From: Bacillota bacterium
GTDB taxonomy: Bacteria > Bacillota > Clostridia > Oscillospirales > Acutalibacteraceae
Reading direction: 5' to 3'
Assembly (NCBI GenBank): GCA_023458755.1
Contig: JAEWYE010000027.1
Span: 62,001 to 126,000 of the forward strand
Length of the DNA: 64,000 nucleotides
The notes beneath the pieces are model-generated. The model did not search any database and was not told the DNA's origin. It saw only the letters and a program-made list of their open reading frames with translations. Below are positions 29,307-37,739 of this stretch, piece after piece; within the stretch, counting starts at the first letter, position 1, and every line of letters starts with the position of its first letter. A program made the position numbers and the translations under genes.

Positions 29307-29912
29307 ATGCAAAAAATCGCGATTTTCGGCGGGACGTTTAATCCGGTTCACAATGGGCATATGCATTTGGCTCAGCAGTTTTCCGCGCGTATCGGCTTTG
29401 ACCGGGTGATTTTTATCCCCACACATGTTCCGCCCCACAAACAGGCGCCGGAGCTTGCCTCTGCTTCGCATCGCTTGAATATGTGCCGCCTTGCCGCGCG
29501 TGAATACGGCTATGAGGTGTCGGATATCGAAATCAACCGTGAGGGGCCGAGCTACACAGCGGATACGCTTGCACAAATGAAGGACATGTATCCGAATGAT
29601 GAACTGTATATGATTACGGGCGCAGATATGTTTTTAACGATACAAAACTGGCGCAATCCGCGGCAGATTTTCACGCTCGCCACCATTTGCGCCGCTCCGC
29701 GCAGCCGGCAGGGCTATGAGGAACTTTTGACACACGCAAAAGAGCTGGAATCGTTCGGAGCGCACAGTATCATTGAAAATATTGAGTATCTGCCCGTATC
29801 CTCCACGATGGTACGCACCGCCGTGAAAGCAGGCGAGAGTATTGCGGATTTGGTTCCGCATTCGGTGGCAGATTATATCGAGCAAAATAAGTTGTACAGG
29901 GAGGACTTGTGA
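29307..29912 (+). CDS. nadD: Nicotinate-nucleotide adenylyltransferase
   Basis: 201 residues from ATG 29307. The in-frame TTG 45 bases upstream adds residues not typical of the family. The nucleotidyltransferase motif is GGTFNPVHNGHMHLA and the C-terminal one is PVSSTMVRTAV. It makes deamido-NAD from nicotinate mononucleotide and ATP. Its TGA shares one base with the ATG of yqeK, so the two are coupled. Confidence 0.95.
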   Translation: MQKIAIFGGTFNPVHNGHMHLAQQFSARIGFDRVIFIPTHVPPHKQAPELASASHRLNMCRLAAREYGYEVSDIEINREGPSYTADTLAQMKDMYPNDELYMITGADMFLTIQNWRNPRQIFTLATICAAPRSRQGYEELLTHAKELESFGAHSIIENIEYLPVSSTMVRTAVKAGESIADLVPHSVADYIEQNKLYREDL

Positions 29913-30505
29913 TGAATCTTACCGATTATAAAGCCATTATCAAACCGCTGTTAAGTGAAAAACGCTATCAGCATTCCGTCAATGTGGCAAAAGAAGCGGT
30001 TCGCCTTGCCAAGCGTTACGGCGCGGACCCTGAAAAGGCAGAGGCAGCCGGGATTCTGCATGACGTTATGAAGGATACGCCGCCGGATGAGCAGTTGAAA
30101 ATGATGATGCGTTTTGATATAATACTCACAGATGTTGAGCATAATGCGCAGAAATTATGGCATGCCATGTGCGGTGCCGCTTACATTGAGCAGGAGCTGC
30201 ATATTCATGACCGCGAAATTTTGGACGCGGTTCGTTACCATACGACCGGACGCGCGAATATGGCACCGCTTGAAAAAGTAATTTTTATTGCCGATTTTAT
30301 TTCTGCCGAACGTGATTACGACGGCGTGGAGCTTATGCGCAAAGCGGCGGATGTCAGTTTGGAACAGGCAATGCTGGAGGGCGTTGTGTTTACCATGCAG
30401 GACTTGGCACAGCGTTTTAAACCGATTCATCCCGATACAGTTTCCGCCTATAATTGGGTAGTTCTTGATTATGCGGATACAATAAAAGTAACAAACGAGC
30501 TTTAG
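29912..30505 (+). CDS. yqeK: HD-domain phosphohydrolase YqeK
   Basis: 197 residues. ATG 29912 shares a base with the nadD stop, and AGGGAGGA lies seven bases upstream. HD-domain ligands are in YQHSVNVAKEAVRL, ILHDVMKDTPPDE, HAMCGAAYIE and VRYHTTG. Members cleave diadenosine tetraphosphate symmetrically to ADP and act in stress metabolism. The position nadD-yqeK-rsfS is strongly conserved in Firmicutes; the LytR-type gene sometimes found between yqeK and rsfS is absent. Confidence 0.93.
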   Translation: MNLTDYKAIIKPLLSEKRYQHSVNVAKEAVRLAKRYGADPEKAEAAGILHDVMKDTPPDEQLKMMMRFDIILTDVEHNAQKLWHAMCGAAYIEQELHIHDREILDAVRYHTTGRANMAPLEKVIFIADFISAERDYDGVELMRKAADVSLEQAMLEGVVFTMQDLAQRFKPIHPDTVSAYNWVVLDYADTIKVTNEL

Positions 30506-30581
30506 TAAAACCGCGTTTCTCTTATCCGGCGGAAAGAAGACGCATATAAATTTGAATCGCTGGAGAAATGGTGGAGGTTTC

Positions 30582-30941
30582 ATGACATCAATTGAACTGG
30601 CCAAAGAGGCTGCAAAAACTTTAGACAGCAAAAAAGCACTGGATTTAAAAATAGTCGGTATTCGTGACATTTCGGTTTTAACGGATTATTTTGTTCTTGC
30701 CACCGGTACCAGCAACACCCATGTAAAGGCACTGGCGGACGAAGTGGAATTTCAGTTAAAAAAGATTGGTGTAAACGCCGAGCATATTGAAGGGTACCGC
30801 TCCAATTCCTGGGTGCTTTTGGATTACGGCAACGTGATTATTCATGTGTTTACCGATGAATCGCGCAAGTTTTACGATCTTGACCATTTGTGGCAGGATG
30901 GCGAAATGGTTGACACCGGCTTTTTAACCCCCGCAGAATAA
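30582..30941 (+). CDS. rsfS: Ribosome silencing factor RsfS
   Basis: 119 residues from ATG 30582 after GTGGAGGTTTC. A TTG ten codons earlier lies before this site. Signatures are DLKIVGIRDISVLTDYFVLATG, HIEGYRSNSWVLLDYG and VIIHVFTDESRKFYDL. It binds L14 and blocks 50S-30S joining when nutrients are short. A palindrome GCTGCATACTATGCAGC lies 35 bases after the stop; it may be a weak terminator before leuS. Confidence 0.95.
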   Translation: MTSIELAKEAAKTLDSKKALDLKIVGIRDISVLTDYFVLATGTSNTHVKALADEVEFQLKKIGVNAEHIEGYRSNSWVLLDYGNVIIHVFTDESRKFYDLDHLWQDGEMVDTGFLTPAE

Positions 30942-31042
30942 ATATTTTATGGCTCGTTCCATTCTGTAGGGGCTGCATACTATGCAGCTCGTATTTTGGT
31001 ACAGCCTTGTAAATCCGTCAATAATTTTAGGAGGCAATTTCC

Positions 31043-33451
31043 GTGAAATACGAACATAAGCCAATTGAACAAAAATGGCAGAAAAAATGGGAGGAAGCGG
31101 GCGTTTTTCACGCGTCCAACAATTCGGACAAGCCAAAGTACTACGCGCTGATTGAATTCCCTTACCCGTCCGGTCAGGGCTTGCATGTGGGTCATCCGCG
31201 TTCTTACACCGCAATTGATATTGTTGCGCGCAAACGCCGCCTGCAGGGCTACAATGTGCTTTATCCAATCGGCTGGGATGCTTTCGGTCTGCCGACTGAG
31301 AATTTCGCGATTAAAAATCACGTACATCCGGCCATCGTAACCGATAAAAACATCGCCCGTTTTAAACAGCAGCTTCAGTCCCTCGGTATCTCCTTTGACT
31401 GGTCACGCGAAATCAACACGACCGACCCGGAGTATTACAAGTGGACGCAGTGGATTTTTCTGCAATTGTTCAAGCACGGTCTTGCCTATAAAAACGAAGC
31501 GGCAGTCAACTGGTGCACCTCCTGTAAGTGTGTGCTTGCCAACGAAGAAGTGGTAAACGGCGTTTGTGAGCGCTGTGGCAGTGAAGTTGTGCGCAAGGTG
31601 AAATCCCAGTGGATGCTGAAAATTACCGAGTATGCACAGCGTCTGATTGATGACCTCGACCTAGTGAATTATCCCGACCGTGTCAAGGCACAGCAAAAGA
31701 ACTGGATTGGCCGTTCCACCGGTGCGGAGGTAGACTTCACCACAACTACCGGCGAAAAGCTGACGGTTTATACCACACGTCCCGATACTCTTTACGGCGC
31801 AACTTATATGGTTGTTTCTCCGGAGCATCCGTTTATTGAAAAATGGGCGGACAAGCTCAATAACATAGATGAAATCCGCACGTATCAGGCGGAAGCAGCA
31901 AAGAAATCCGACTTTGAGCGCACCGAGGTTGCCAAGGACAAAACCGGTGTCCGTCTTGATGGCGTTGCGGCAATCAATCCGTTAACAGGAAAAGAAATCC
32001 CGATTTTCATTTCCGACTATGTGCTTGTTTCTTACGGCACCGGCGCCATCATGGCGGTTCCGGCTCATGATACCCGCGACTGGGAATTCGCGAAGAAATT
32101 CAATCTGCCGATTATCGAGGTTGTGCAGGGCGGCGACGTGCAGAACGAAGCCTTTACCGACTGTGCAACCGGCATCATGGTGAATTCCGGTATTCTGGAC
32201 GGTCTTACCGTTGAGCAGGCTAAGAAAAAGATTACCGAATATTTGGCCGAAAAAGGAATCGGCCACGCGAAAGTGAACTTCAAGCTTCGCGACTGGGTAT
32301 TCTCCCGTCAGCGTTATTGGGGCGAACCGATTCCGATTGTGCACTGCGACAAATGCGGCTATGTTCCCCTGCCGGAAAGTGACCTTCCGCTCCGCCTGCC
32401 GAAGGTGGATTCCTATGAACCGACCGAAAACGGCGAGTCTCCGCTTGCAAAAATGACGGACTGGGTCAATACCACCTGTCCGCACTGCGGTGGCAAAGCA
32501 ATCCGTGAAACCGATACTATGCCGCAGTGGGCGGGTTCTTCCTGGTATTTCCTGCGCTATATGGACCCGCACAACAAAGAGGCGTTCGCGGGCAAAGACG
32601 CGCTCAAATACTGGGGCGAGGTCGATTGGTACAACGGCGGCATGGAGCACACCACGCTCCACCTGCTGTACAGCCGTTTCTGGCATAAATTCCTGTATGA
32701 TATCGGCGAGGTTCCCACTCCGGAACCATACGCAAAACGCACCAGCCACGGTATGATTCTGGGCGAAAACGGCGAAAAGATGAGCAAGTCCCGCGGCAAC
32801 GTGGTCAACCCGGATGAAATCGTCAGCGAGTACGGCGCCGATACCATGCGCCTTTACGAGATGTTTATCGGCGATTTTGAAAAGGCCGCCCCGTGGAACA
32901 CCGCGGGCATTAAAGGCTGCCGCCGTTTTGCGGAACGCTACTGGAATCTGCAAAATATATTGACAGAGGACGAGGGCGTAAATCCGAAGCTTGAATCCGC
33001 ATTCCACAAGGCAATCAAAAAGGTGGGCGAGGATATTGAAAACCTCAAGTTCAATACCGCAATCGCGACCCTTATGGCACTGATGAACGATATCAGCGAT
33101 GCCGGAACAATTACCCGTGAGGAGCTCCGCGTTTACACGATTCTGCTCAATCCGTTTGCGCCGCATGTTACCGAAGAAGTGTGGAACGACCAAAAGCTGG
33201 GCACCGGTTTGGTAGCCGAGCAGGCGTGGCCGAAGTTTGACGAAGGCAAGTGCAAGGATGATACTGTTGAAATTGCGGTTCAGGTTAACGGCAAACTGCG
33301 CGCGCGTTTGAACGTTGCGGCGGATATTGATTCCCAATCTGCCATTGCCGCCGCAAAGGCAGACGCAAAGGTTGCGGCAGAGATTGCCGGAAAAACGATT
33401 GTGAAAGAGATTTATGTTCCCGGCAAGCTGGTCAATATCGTAGCGAAATAA
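31043..33451 (+). CDS. leuS: Leucyl-tRNA synthetase
   Basis: 802 residues, ATG after TAGGAGGC. Class Ia synthetase: HIGH-type motif HVGH at 48-51, a CP1 editing domain (about 220-390) with the TTRPDTLYGATY threonine-rich site, a zinc-type insertion (HCDKCGY, CPHCGGKA), the KMSKS motif at residues 579-583 and a C-terminal anticodon-binding domain. It charges tRNA-Leu in the cytoplasm. Only 101 bases separate it from rsfS and no T-box is present there. Control must therefore come from upstream or be constitutive. It is followed by a strong terminator, which also marks the left edge of the AT-rich island. Confidence 0.97.
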   Translation: MKYEHKPIEQKWQKKWEEAGVFHASNNSDKPKYYALIEFPYPSGQGLHVGHPRSYTAIDIVARKRRLQGYNVLYPIGWDAFGLPTENFAIKNHVHPAIVTDKNIARFKQQLQSLGISFDWSREINTTDPEYYKWTQWIFLQLFKHGLAYKNEAAVNWCTSCKCVLANEEVVNGVCERCGSEVVRKVKSQWMLKITEYAQRLIDDLDLVNYPDRVKAQQKNWIGRSTGAEVDFTTTTGEKLTVYTTRPDTLYGATYMVVSPEHPFIEKWADKLNNIDEIRTYQAEAAKKSDFERTEVAKDKTGVRLDGVAAINPLTGKEIPIFISDYVLVSYGTGAIMAVPAHDTRDWEFAKKFNLPIIEVVQGGDVQNEAFTDCATGIMVNSGILDGLTVEQAKKKITEYLAEKGIGHAKVNFKLRDWVFSRQRYWGEPIPIVHCDKCGYVPLPESDLPLRLPKVDSYEPTENGESPLAKMTDWVNTTCPHCGGKAIRETDTMPQWAGSSWYFLRYMDPHNKEAFAGKDALKYWGEVDWYNGGMEHTTLHLLYSRFWHKFLYDIGEVPTPEPYAKRTSHGMILGENGEKMSKSRGNVVNPDEIVSEYGADTMRLYEMFIGDFEKAAPWNTAGIKGCRRFAERYWNLQNILTEDEGVNPKLESAFHKAIKKVGEDIENLKFNTAIATLMALMNDISDAGTITREELRVYTILLNPFAPHVTEEVWNDQKLGTGLVAEQAWPKFDEGKCKDDTVEIAVQVNGKLRARLNVAADIDSQSAIAAAKADAKVAAEIAGKTIVKEIYVPGKLVNIVAK

Positions 33452-33472
33452 AATAATATAGTTTTATTATTT

Positions 33473-33509
33473 AGGACGGAAAACCTGCGAATGGTTTTTC
33501 GTCCTTTTT
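33473..33509 (+). terminator. Terminator of leuS
   Basis: Stem AGGACGGAAAACC / GGTTTTTCGTCCT followed by TTTTT. Confidence 0.9.
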
Positions 33510-33564
33510 GTATAGGCCAAAAGTTCATTATTGAAATAAAGTATAAAATTCAGTCAGGAATATA

Positions 33565-33593
33565 TTGACAAAATTAACATTTTAACATAATAT
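33565..33593 (+). promoter_or_regulatory. Strong promoter of the secreted-protein gene
   Basis: Consensus TTGACA at 33565-33570, 17-base spacer, TAATAT at 33588-33593. The predicted leader of about 160 bases contains a 12-codon mini-ORF. Confidence 0.8.
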
Positions 33594-33646
33594 AAACTTA
33601 CAAATTATTACAGTAACTTACATATACATGAGTGAAGGTGAGTCCA

Positions 33647-33685
33647 ATGCAGATTTGTTCTTTTGAAATTTGCTTGCAGTTATGA
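33647..33685 (+). CDS. Possible 12-residue leader peptide
   Basis: ATG 33647 to TGA 33685 encodes MQICSFEICLQL, preceded by GAAGGTGAG. It lies in the leader of the secreted-protein gene. It has two cysteines and no charge except one glutamate. It could be a leader peptide, a small peptide or chance. The ribosome-binding site is its only support. Confidence 0.25.
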   Translation: MQICSFEICLQL

Positions 33686-33760
33686 GATCCCATGTGCTGC
33701 CATCATATAGTACGGGGACTATTCAACAGAAAATAAAAAATTAATGGAGGATAATGTAAA

Positions 33761-34255
33761 ATGAAAAAATTGTTTGTGACTGTGTTTTTGGTTTTATGTG
33801 TAACAGCGGGATCACTTTTATCCGCATACGCTTGGGATGGTAATTCAAATAATGTTTTAACTTCCAGTAGGAACCTTAAGCAATCCTATTACGAAAGTGA
33901 CGATATTAGCGGATTGGGCGTGTTTATACGCAATTATGACGTTGGTTCAACTTGGCCTTGGGATGATGTAAATGCGTATACAATGCTGAATCCTTCGCAT
34001 ATCAATGGTACCAATTCAATATGGGGAGGTACTGTATACACTAGAATGTATGTTCATTCTGGTCAATCTGGTACACAACCGGTAGAAAATAGTGTATTTG
34101 GAGATACTACAGCGAATACCAGTGCAGATGTAAGTCTCGCAAGCTATGATTATGCATATCGAATGGAACATGAAGTTTATTATCAAGTAATAGGTAATAA
34201 ATCGGACGAAAATATGCATGATGCGCAACGCAACTATTACGATAATACATTATAA
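33761..34255 (+). CDS. Secreted protein of unknown function, bacteriocin-locus context
   Basis: 164 residues, ATG nine bases after GGAGGAT. The N-terminus is a Sec signal peptide: MKK, a hydrophobic core and SAYA-W, with predicted cleavage after residue 24. The mature 140 residues have no cysteine. They are rich in Ser, Asn, Asp, Tyr and Trp, with alternating polar and aromatic stretches suggesting beta structure. I do not recognise the family. The gene has its own strong promoter and terminator, and ABC transporter genes follow on the same strand. This resembles lactococcin-972-type loci, but the mature part is about twice as long and I see no clear sequence match. Confidence 0.7.
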   Translation: MKKLFVTVFLVLCVTAGSLLSAYAWDGNSNNVLTSSRNLKQSYYESDDISGLGVFIRNYDVGSTWPWDDVNAYTMLNPSHINGTNSIWGGTVYTRMYVHSGQSGTQPVENSVFGDTTANTSADVSLASYDYAYRMEHEVYYQVIGNKSDENMHDAQRNYYDNTL

Positions 34256-34264
34256 TAGACTTGA

Positions 34265-34324
34265 AAATCCAGTCCTGCTTTTACAAATGAAATTTGTTTA
34301 TGTAAGTGGGGCTGGATTTTTATC
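34265..34324 (+). terminator. Terminator between the secreted-protein gene and the transporter genes
   Basis: AAAATCCAGTCC pairs with GGGGCTGGATTTTT around a long inner loop. Partial read-through would give a high level of the secreted protein and a low level of the transporter. Confidence 0.75.
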
Positions 34325-34339
34325 AAAGGGATGACAAAA

Positions 34340-35440
34340 ATGAAAATTATAATAATTGTTCTATCAAGAATTCAGCAATACTTTCAATTGAATAAAGTTA
34401 TATTTTTATTTTTTTTTCTTGGGAGTGTAATCAGTTGTATAACATTCACTTATTTTTATGGGAATACGCTTACTTATAAAACGCAGCAGACCAAAGATGT
34501 TTATATGTATAGGCACTATATAATTTATCCCAAAAACAATAATTTTTTAGAATACAATCAGCTTTCAAGGCTTTTAAAGTATGATATTGCTGATATTTCT
34601 TATGAGAGTCCGCTTCAAAAGGGTCAGGCTGAAATCAATCATACATATATTGATCCAACTATTAATAATTTTGTAATTAAGTCATCATTTTGCAATGCGA
34701 TTTACGGACAGTCTTACAGTGGAAAAAATCAATTTACGAAAATGCAAATGGATGAAGGTCAAAATGTAATCATTGTTCCTGATGGATTAACGGAGTTATC
34801 GGACAATCTTGGAACTATGAAACTGAATGGGAAAACATTCAATATCATTGGAATACATTCATCTCCAAATGAATTTGTCATACCAACTCAAACGTATAAA
34901 AAAATGGCACTTCCTGTTCAGAATGTCAGTATTCTATTAAATCATAAATTATCGTCCGAGCAAAATCAAAAAATACTTCAAGATATGCAAAGTATTTTTA
35001 AGGATGCGACAATCCAAAATCCGGATACGCTCTATAACGATGCAAAAAATCAAATGCCTAAGGAACTGGTATTACTTTATATATTATATTTTATCTCTTT
35101 GCTCTCGTTTATGTTCTTAATGCAATATATGATAGAAAAAACCTTTCATGAAAATATTATATATTTAATTGCTGGAGCATCCAAGGGGACAATATTACAG
35201 ATTCTTTTTATTGAAAATATTGTTTTGACAACAATTTCAGCAGCAATTGGTATACCAATTCACATTGCGCTTTATTCCGGTATATTTGAAAAAATAAATA
35301 TGTTTTCAAATATAGTATATTATCCTCGTGATTATTTCATTATTTATCTGTCTATGGTTTTCGTATCAGCATTGACGATGCTTCCTTTTATTCGTAATTG
35401 TTATAAACATAGTTTTATTGCATTGAAAAATGTTTACTGA
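34340..35440 (+). CDS. FtsX-like ABC transporter permease, first of a pair
   Basis: 366 residues from ATG 34340, nine bases after AAAGGG. An ATG at 34331 abuts the ribosome-binding site. The topology is one N-terminal membrane segment (about 18-42), a large extracytoplasmic region to about residue 245, then three membrane segments near 247-270, 292-318 and 332-355. That is the MacB/FtsX permease layout. No enzymatic motif is visible. It is AT-rich with many AUA and AAU codons, unlike the flanking genes. With the next permease and ATPase it should form a heterodimeric exporter or an immunity/resistance pump for the upstream secreted protein. Confidence 0.75.
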   Translation: MKIIIIVLSRIQQYFQLNKVIFLFFFLGSVISCITFTYFYGNTLTYKTQQTKDVYMYRHYIIYPKNNNFLEYNQLSRLLKYDIADISYESPLQKGQAEINHTYIDPTINNFVIKSSFCNAIYGQSYSGKNQFTKMQMDEGQNVIIVPDGLTELSDNLGTMKLNGKTFNIIGIHSSPNEFVIPTQTYKKMALPVQNVSILLNHKLSSEQNQKILQDMQSIFKDATIQNPDTLYNDAKNQMPKELVLLYILYFISLLSFMFLMQYMIEKTFHENIIYLIAGASKGTILQILFIENIVLTTISAAIGIPIHIALYSGIFEKINMFSNIVYYPRDYFIIYLSMVFVSALTMLPFIRNCYKHSFIALKNVY

Positions 35441-35454
35441 AGGAGGGAAATTTG

Positions 35455-36669
35455 TTGAAAAAAATAAGAATTATATTGGAATTCTTTAGCGAATCTTTTG
35501 TTCCAACTCTTGTACTTTTTGTCATATTCAGCCTATCTCTTATGATTGTAAATATTACAACTGCACAATATAAATATGAAATATATTCAAAGACAGTTTT
35601 TCAAAATTCCGGGCTCAATAACGCAATTTATTTTATGCCATTTAGCAGTAAGTCAGATTCGCGTATAAGTAGTTGGAAAGATTTCAATAAGTTTGATGCT
35701 ATTAAAAAACAGGAAGCTGTAAAGGAAGTGCTTACAGTAAAAGTTGCACCTTGCGAATTAAACGGACAAAAGCTTAATCTTGTTTTATATAATAACGAAT
35801 TGATTCAGGCTTTTGGCAGTAGTTCGGGTTTGAAGAATTGGTCAAGCAGTGCTGCCACAAAAGAGAATCGTGCAGCGTTGGCGACACAAATCCCTCAAAA
35901 TCAATTATTTAACAGCATTCAAAAACTTACCGTTTATAATCAGTCGGAAAATAAATCGGAGTTTATTTCAGTCTTTATATCCGGTGTTATGGGTCATCCT
36001 GTCTATACTGTAGGATTAGGGCTTAACAGCTCATATGTTTTGGCTGAGGATTTTTTATCGCCGACCGATTCCGTTATTTTGAAAGAAACACCCGACCTTT
36101 TGGATTTTTTAAATCAAACTGGAACATTAAGGATTTATCCGAATTGTTTCGTAATGTTAAAAGACGACATATCCGAACAGGCAAAACAGTCTTGTATGGA
36201 TTGGTTAAAAACCAAAGGGAATGTTTTATCTTATCAGGAAATTTTGTCCAATACATCACAAACAATTGATGACAGAGTAAAGAAGAAGTTTCCGATTCCG
36301 TTATTTTTTTTAATGGTTGCGACGGTATCATTAATTAGTGTGTCGGTTTTATTTGTCTACAAAAAAATGAAAACTTACAGTATTTATTATTTATGTGGAT
36401 TAAGCAGAAAAAGAAGTAAAATATACATGGGAATATCATTAAGTCTAATCAGTTTTGCAGCCTGCCTGTTCAATATTTTTGTTATGTCAAACTATTATTC
36501 GTTACATATAGATGCATTTTTTAACAATAAAAATCTCATTTTTGATTCTGGTTCAATTCTGTGGATTGTGGGCTATTCATTACTTGTTTTTTTCATATCC
36601 ATGCTTATTCCGCAAAGCCTTATTAAAAGTTTATCTCCAATAGAAATTAACAGGAGGCTTGATGAATGA
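35455..36669 (+). CDS. FtsX-like ABC transporter permease, second of a pair
   Basis: 404 residues. Start is TTG 35455 (TTG 35452 is possible), eight bases after AGGAGG. One N-terminal membrane segment (about 17-38) is followed by a large extracytoplasmic domain with a conserved-looking VLAEDFL and LRIYPN region, and three C-terminal membrane segments (about 282-303, 325-348, 372-394). Overall layout is the same as the preceding gene, but the sequences are only weakly alike. The stop overlaps the ATPase start. In lactococcin-972-like loci a single long DUF1430-type membrane protein is usual; here the job is split between two half-size permeases. Confidence 0.75.
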   Translation: MKKIRIILEFFSESFVPTLVLFVIFSLSLMIVNITTAQYKYEIYSKTVFQNSGLNNAIYFMPFSSKSDSRISSWKDFNKFDAIKKQEAVKEVLTVKVAPCELNGQKLNLVLYNNELIQAFGSSSGLKNWSSSAATKENRAALATQIPQNQLFNSIQKLTVYNQSENKSEFISVFISGVMGHPVYTVGLGLNSSYVLAEDFLSPTDSVILKETPDLLDFLNQTGTLRIYPNCFVMLKDDISEQAKQSCMDWLKTKGNVLSYQEILSNTSQTIDDRVKKKFPIPLFFLMVATVSLISVSVLFVYKKMKTYSIYYLCGLSRKRSKIYMGISLSLISFAACLFNIFVMSNYYSLHIDAFFNNKNLIFDSGSILWIVGYSLLVFFISMLIPQSLIKSLSPIEINRRLDE

Positions 36670-37376
36670 TAACCGTTAAAAATTTAAATAAGTATTATTA
36701 TTCCGGCGGTAATAAGTTTCATGCTCTAAAAGACATGAGCTTTACCATTGATGACGGGGATTTTGTGGCAATTGAAGGCCGTTCAGGGGCTGGCAAAACG
36801 ACTTTGCTGCAAATATTAGGCTGTCTAGACACATTTGATTCCGGCACCTATTATTTTAAAGATATAGATATTAAAAATATAAAAGATGACAAATCAGCAA
36901 AATTACGGAATAAATATATTGGATTTGTCCTTCAGGATTTTTCGTTAATTAACAGTAAGTCTGTTTTGTTTAATGCCATGCTTCCCCTGCTTTTCAATAA
37001 AACACCTATTTCTCAGATAAAGGAAAAAGCACTCAATAGTTTGGCTTTGGTAGGAGTACAGGATCAGGCCAATAAGAAGGTTAACCAATTGTCAGGCGGA
37101 CAAAAGCAGAGGGTGGCAATTGCAAGAGCAATTGTAACGGACCCTGCTGTTATTTTAGCCGATGAACCAACCGGTGCATTGGACTCGGTTACATCCGGTT
37201 TCATCATGGAGTTGTTAAAAGAACTTAATCAATCTGGAATAACGATTGTTGTTGTTACACATGATAATATGGTATCTGATTATTGCAATAAAAAGCTGCT
37301 GATTCAAGATGGTACGATTATTCAGAGTGATATCAATGCTGAAACTTCTTCAATTCCATTAAAATCAGGCAGATAA
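36666..37376 (+). CDS. ABC transporter ATP-binding protein (MacB/LolD-like)
   Basis: 236 residues. ATG 36666 overlaps the preceding stop by four bases, with CAGGAGGC upstream. Walker A is GRSGAGKTTLL (38-48), the Q-loop FVLQDFSLI, the signature LSGGQKQRVAIARAI, Walker B VILADEPTGALD and the H-loop VVTHD. These match the subfamily of exporters and lipoprotein-release pumps that pair with FtsX-type permeases. It powers the two permeases just upstream. No terminator was recognised after it; the T-box promoter starts 24 bases further on. Confidence 0.9.
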   Translation: MITVKNLNKYYYSGGNKFHALKDMSFTIDDGDFVAIEGRSGAGKTTLLQILGCLDTFDSGTYYFKDIDIKNIKDDKSAKLRNKYIGFVLQDFSLINSKSVLFNAMLPLLFNKTPISQIKEKALNSLALVGVQDQANKKVNQLSGGQKQRVAIARAIVTDPAVILADEPTGALDSVTSGFIMELLKELNQSGITIVVVTHDNMVSDYCNKKLLIQDGTIIQSDINAETSSIPLKSGR

Positions 37377-37399
37377 ATTTAATATACTTCATTTTTCCC

Positions 37400-37428
37400 T
37401 TGACTTTTTACCAATTTGCTACTATACT
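37400..37428 (+). promoter_or_regulatory. Promoter of the T-box-controlled operon
   Basis: TTGACT at 37400-37405, 17-base spacer, TATACT at 37423-37428. Confidence 0.8.
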
Positions 37429-37434
37429 TTTTCT

Positions 37435-37700
37435 TAGATGTTAAAAATGCGTGGAAAGAGACGGCTATGCAGTTCTTCATTTTTCAGAGAACCGGTGGGT
37501 GGTGTGAACCGGTAATGAATGCAAATGCTATCACTCTTGAGCAGAAACCTGAAAGCCTGCGGGCGAATAGGTGTTTTCCGTTTGGTCGCGTTAAGACCGG
37601 GGATTTATAGGAATCCTGCTAAGAGGGTACACTATGTGTACCAATATGGGTGGTAACGCGGGTTATAGGCTCGTCCCATTTATGGGGCGGGCTTTTTTTA
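37435..37700 (+). promoter_or_regulatory. T-box riboswitch, specifier probably ATC (isoleucine)
   Basis: A complete T-box leader. Stem I has AAGAG (37456-37460) pairing with CTCTT (37534-37538) and the distal AGAGAACCGGTGGGTGG / GTGTGAACCGG element. The T-box sequence ATGGGTGGTAACGCG is at 37646-37660. The terminator GCTCGTCCCA / TGGGGCGGGC plus seven T lies at 37669-37697. By comparison with the known glyQS leader, where the specifier is followed by one A, the five-base lower helix and GAGC, the specifier is ATC at 37530-37532. The T in the TGGT bulge pairs with discriminator A, compatible with tRNA-Ile. Uncharged tRNA would switch the operon on. Confidence 0.9.
37669..37699 (+). terminator. 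T-box-regulated terminator
   Basis: Ten-bp stem with two G-T pairs, loop TTTA and TTTTTTT. It competes with the antiterminator formed by the upstream T-box sequence. Confidence 0.9.
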
Positions 37701-37739
37701 TATCCAATTTTAAAATGAAATTATATAGGAGGCTTTATG

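Noticed and set aside
30942..31042. T-box upstream of leuS
   Set aside because: Only 101 bases are available and neither a GGGTGG T-box sequence nor stem I was found; only a short palindrome is present.
31982..33337. 451-codon minus-strand open frame opposite leuS
   Set aside because: Antisense shadow of leuS; no ribosome-binding site and no recognisable domain.
37416..37610. 64-codon plus-strand open frame in the T-box leader
   Set aside because: It overlaps stem I and the specifier loop of the riboswitch and has no ribosome-binding site.
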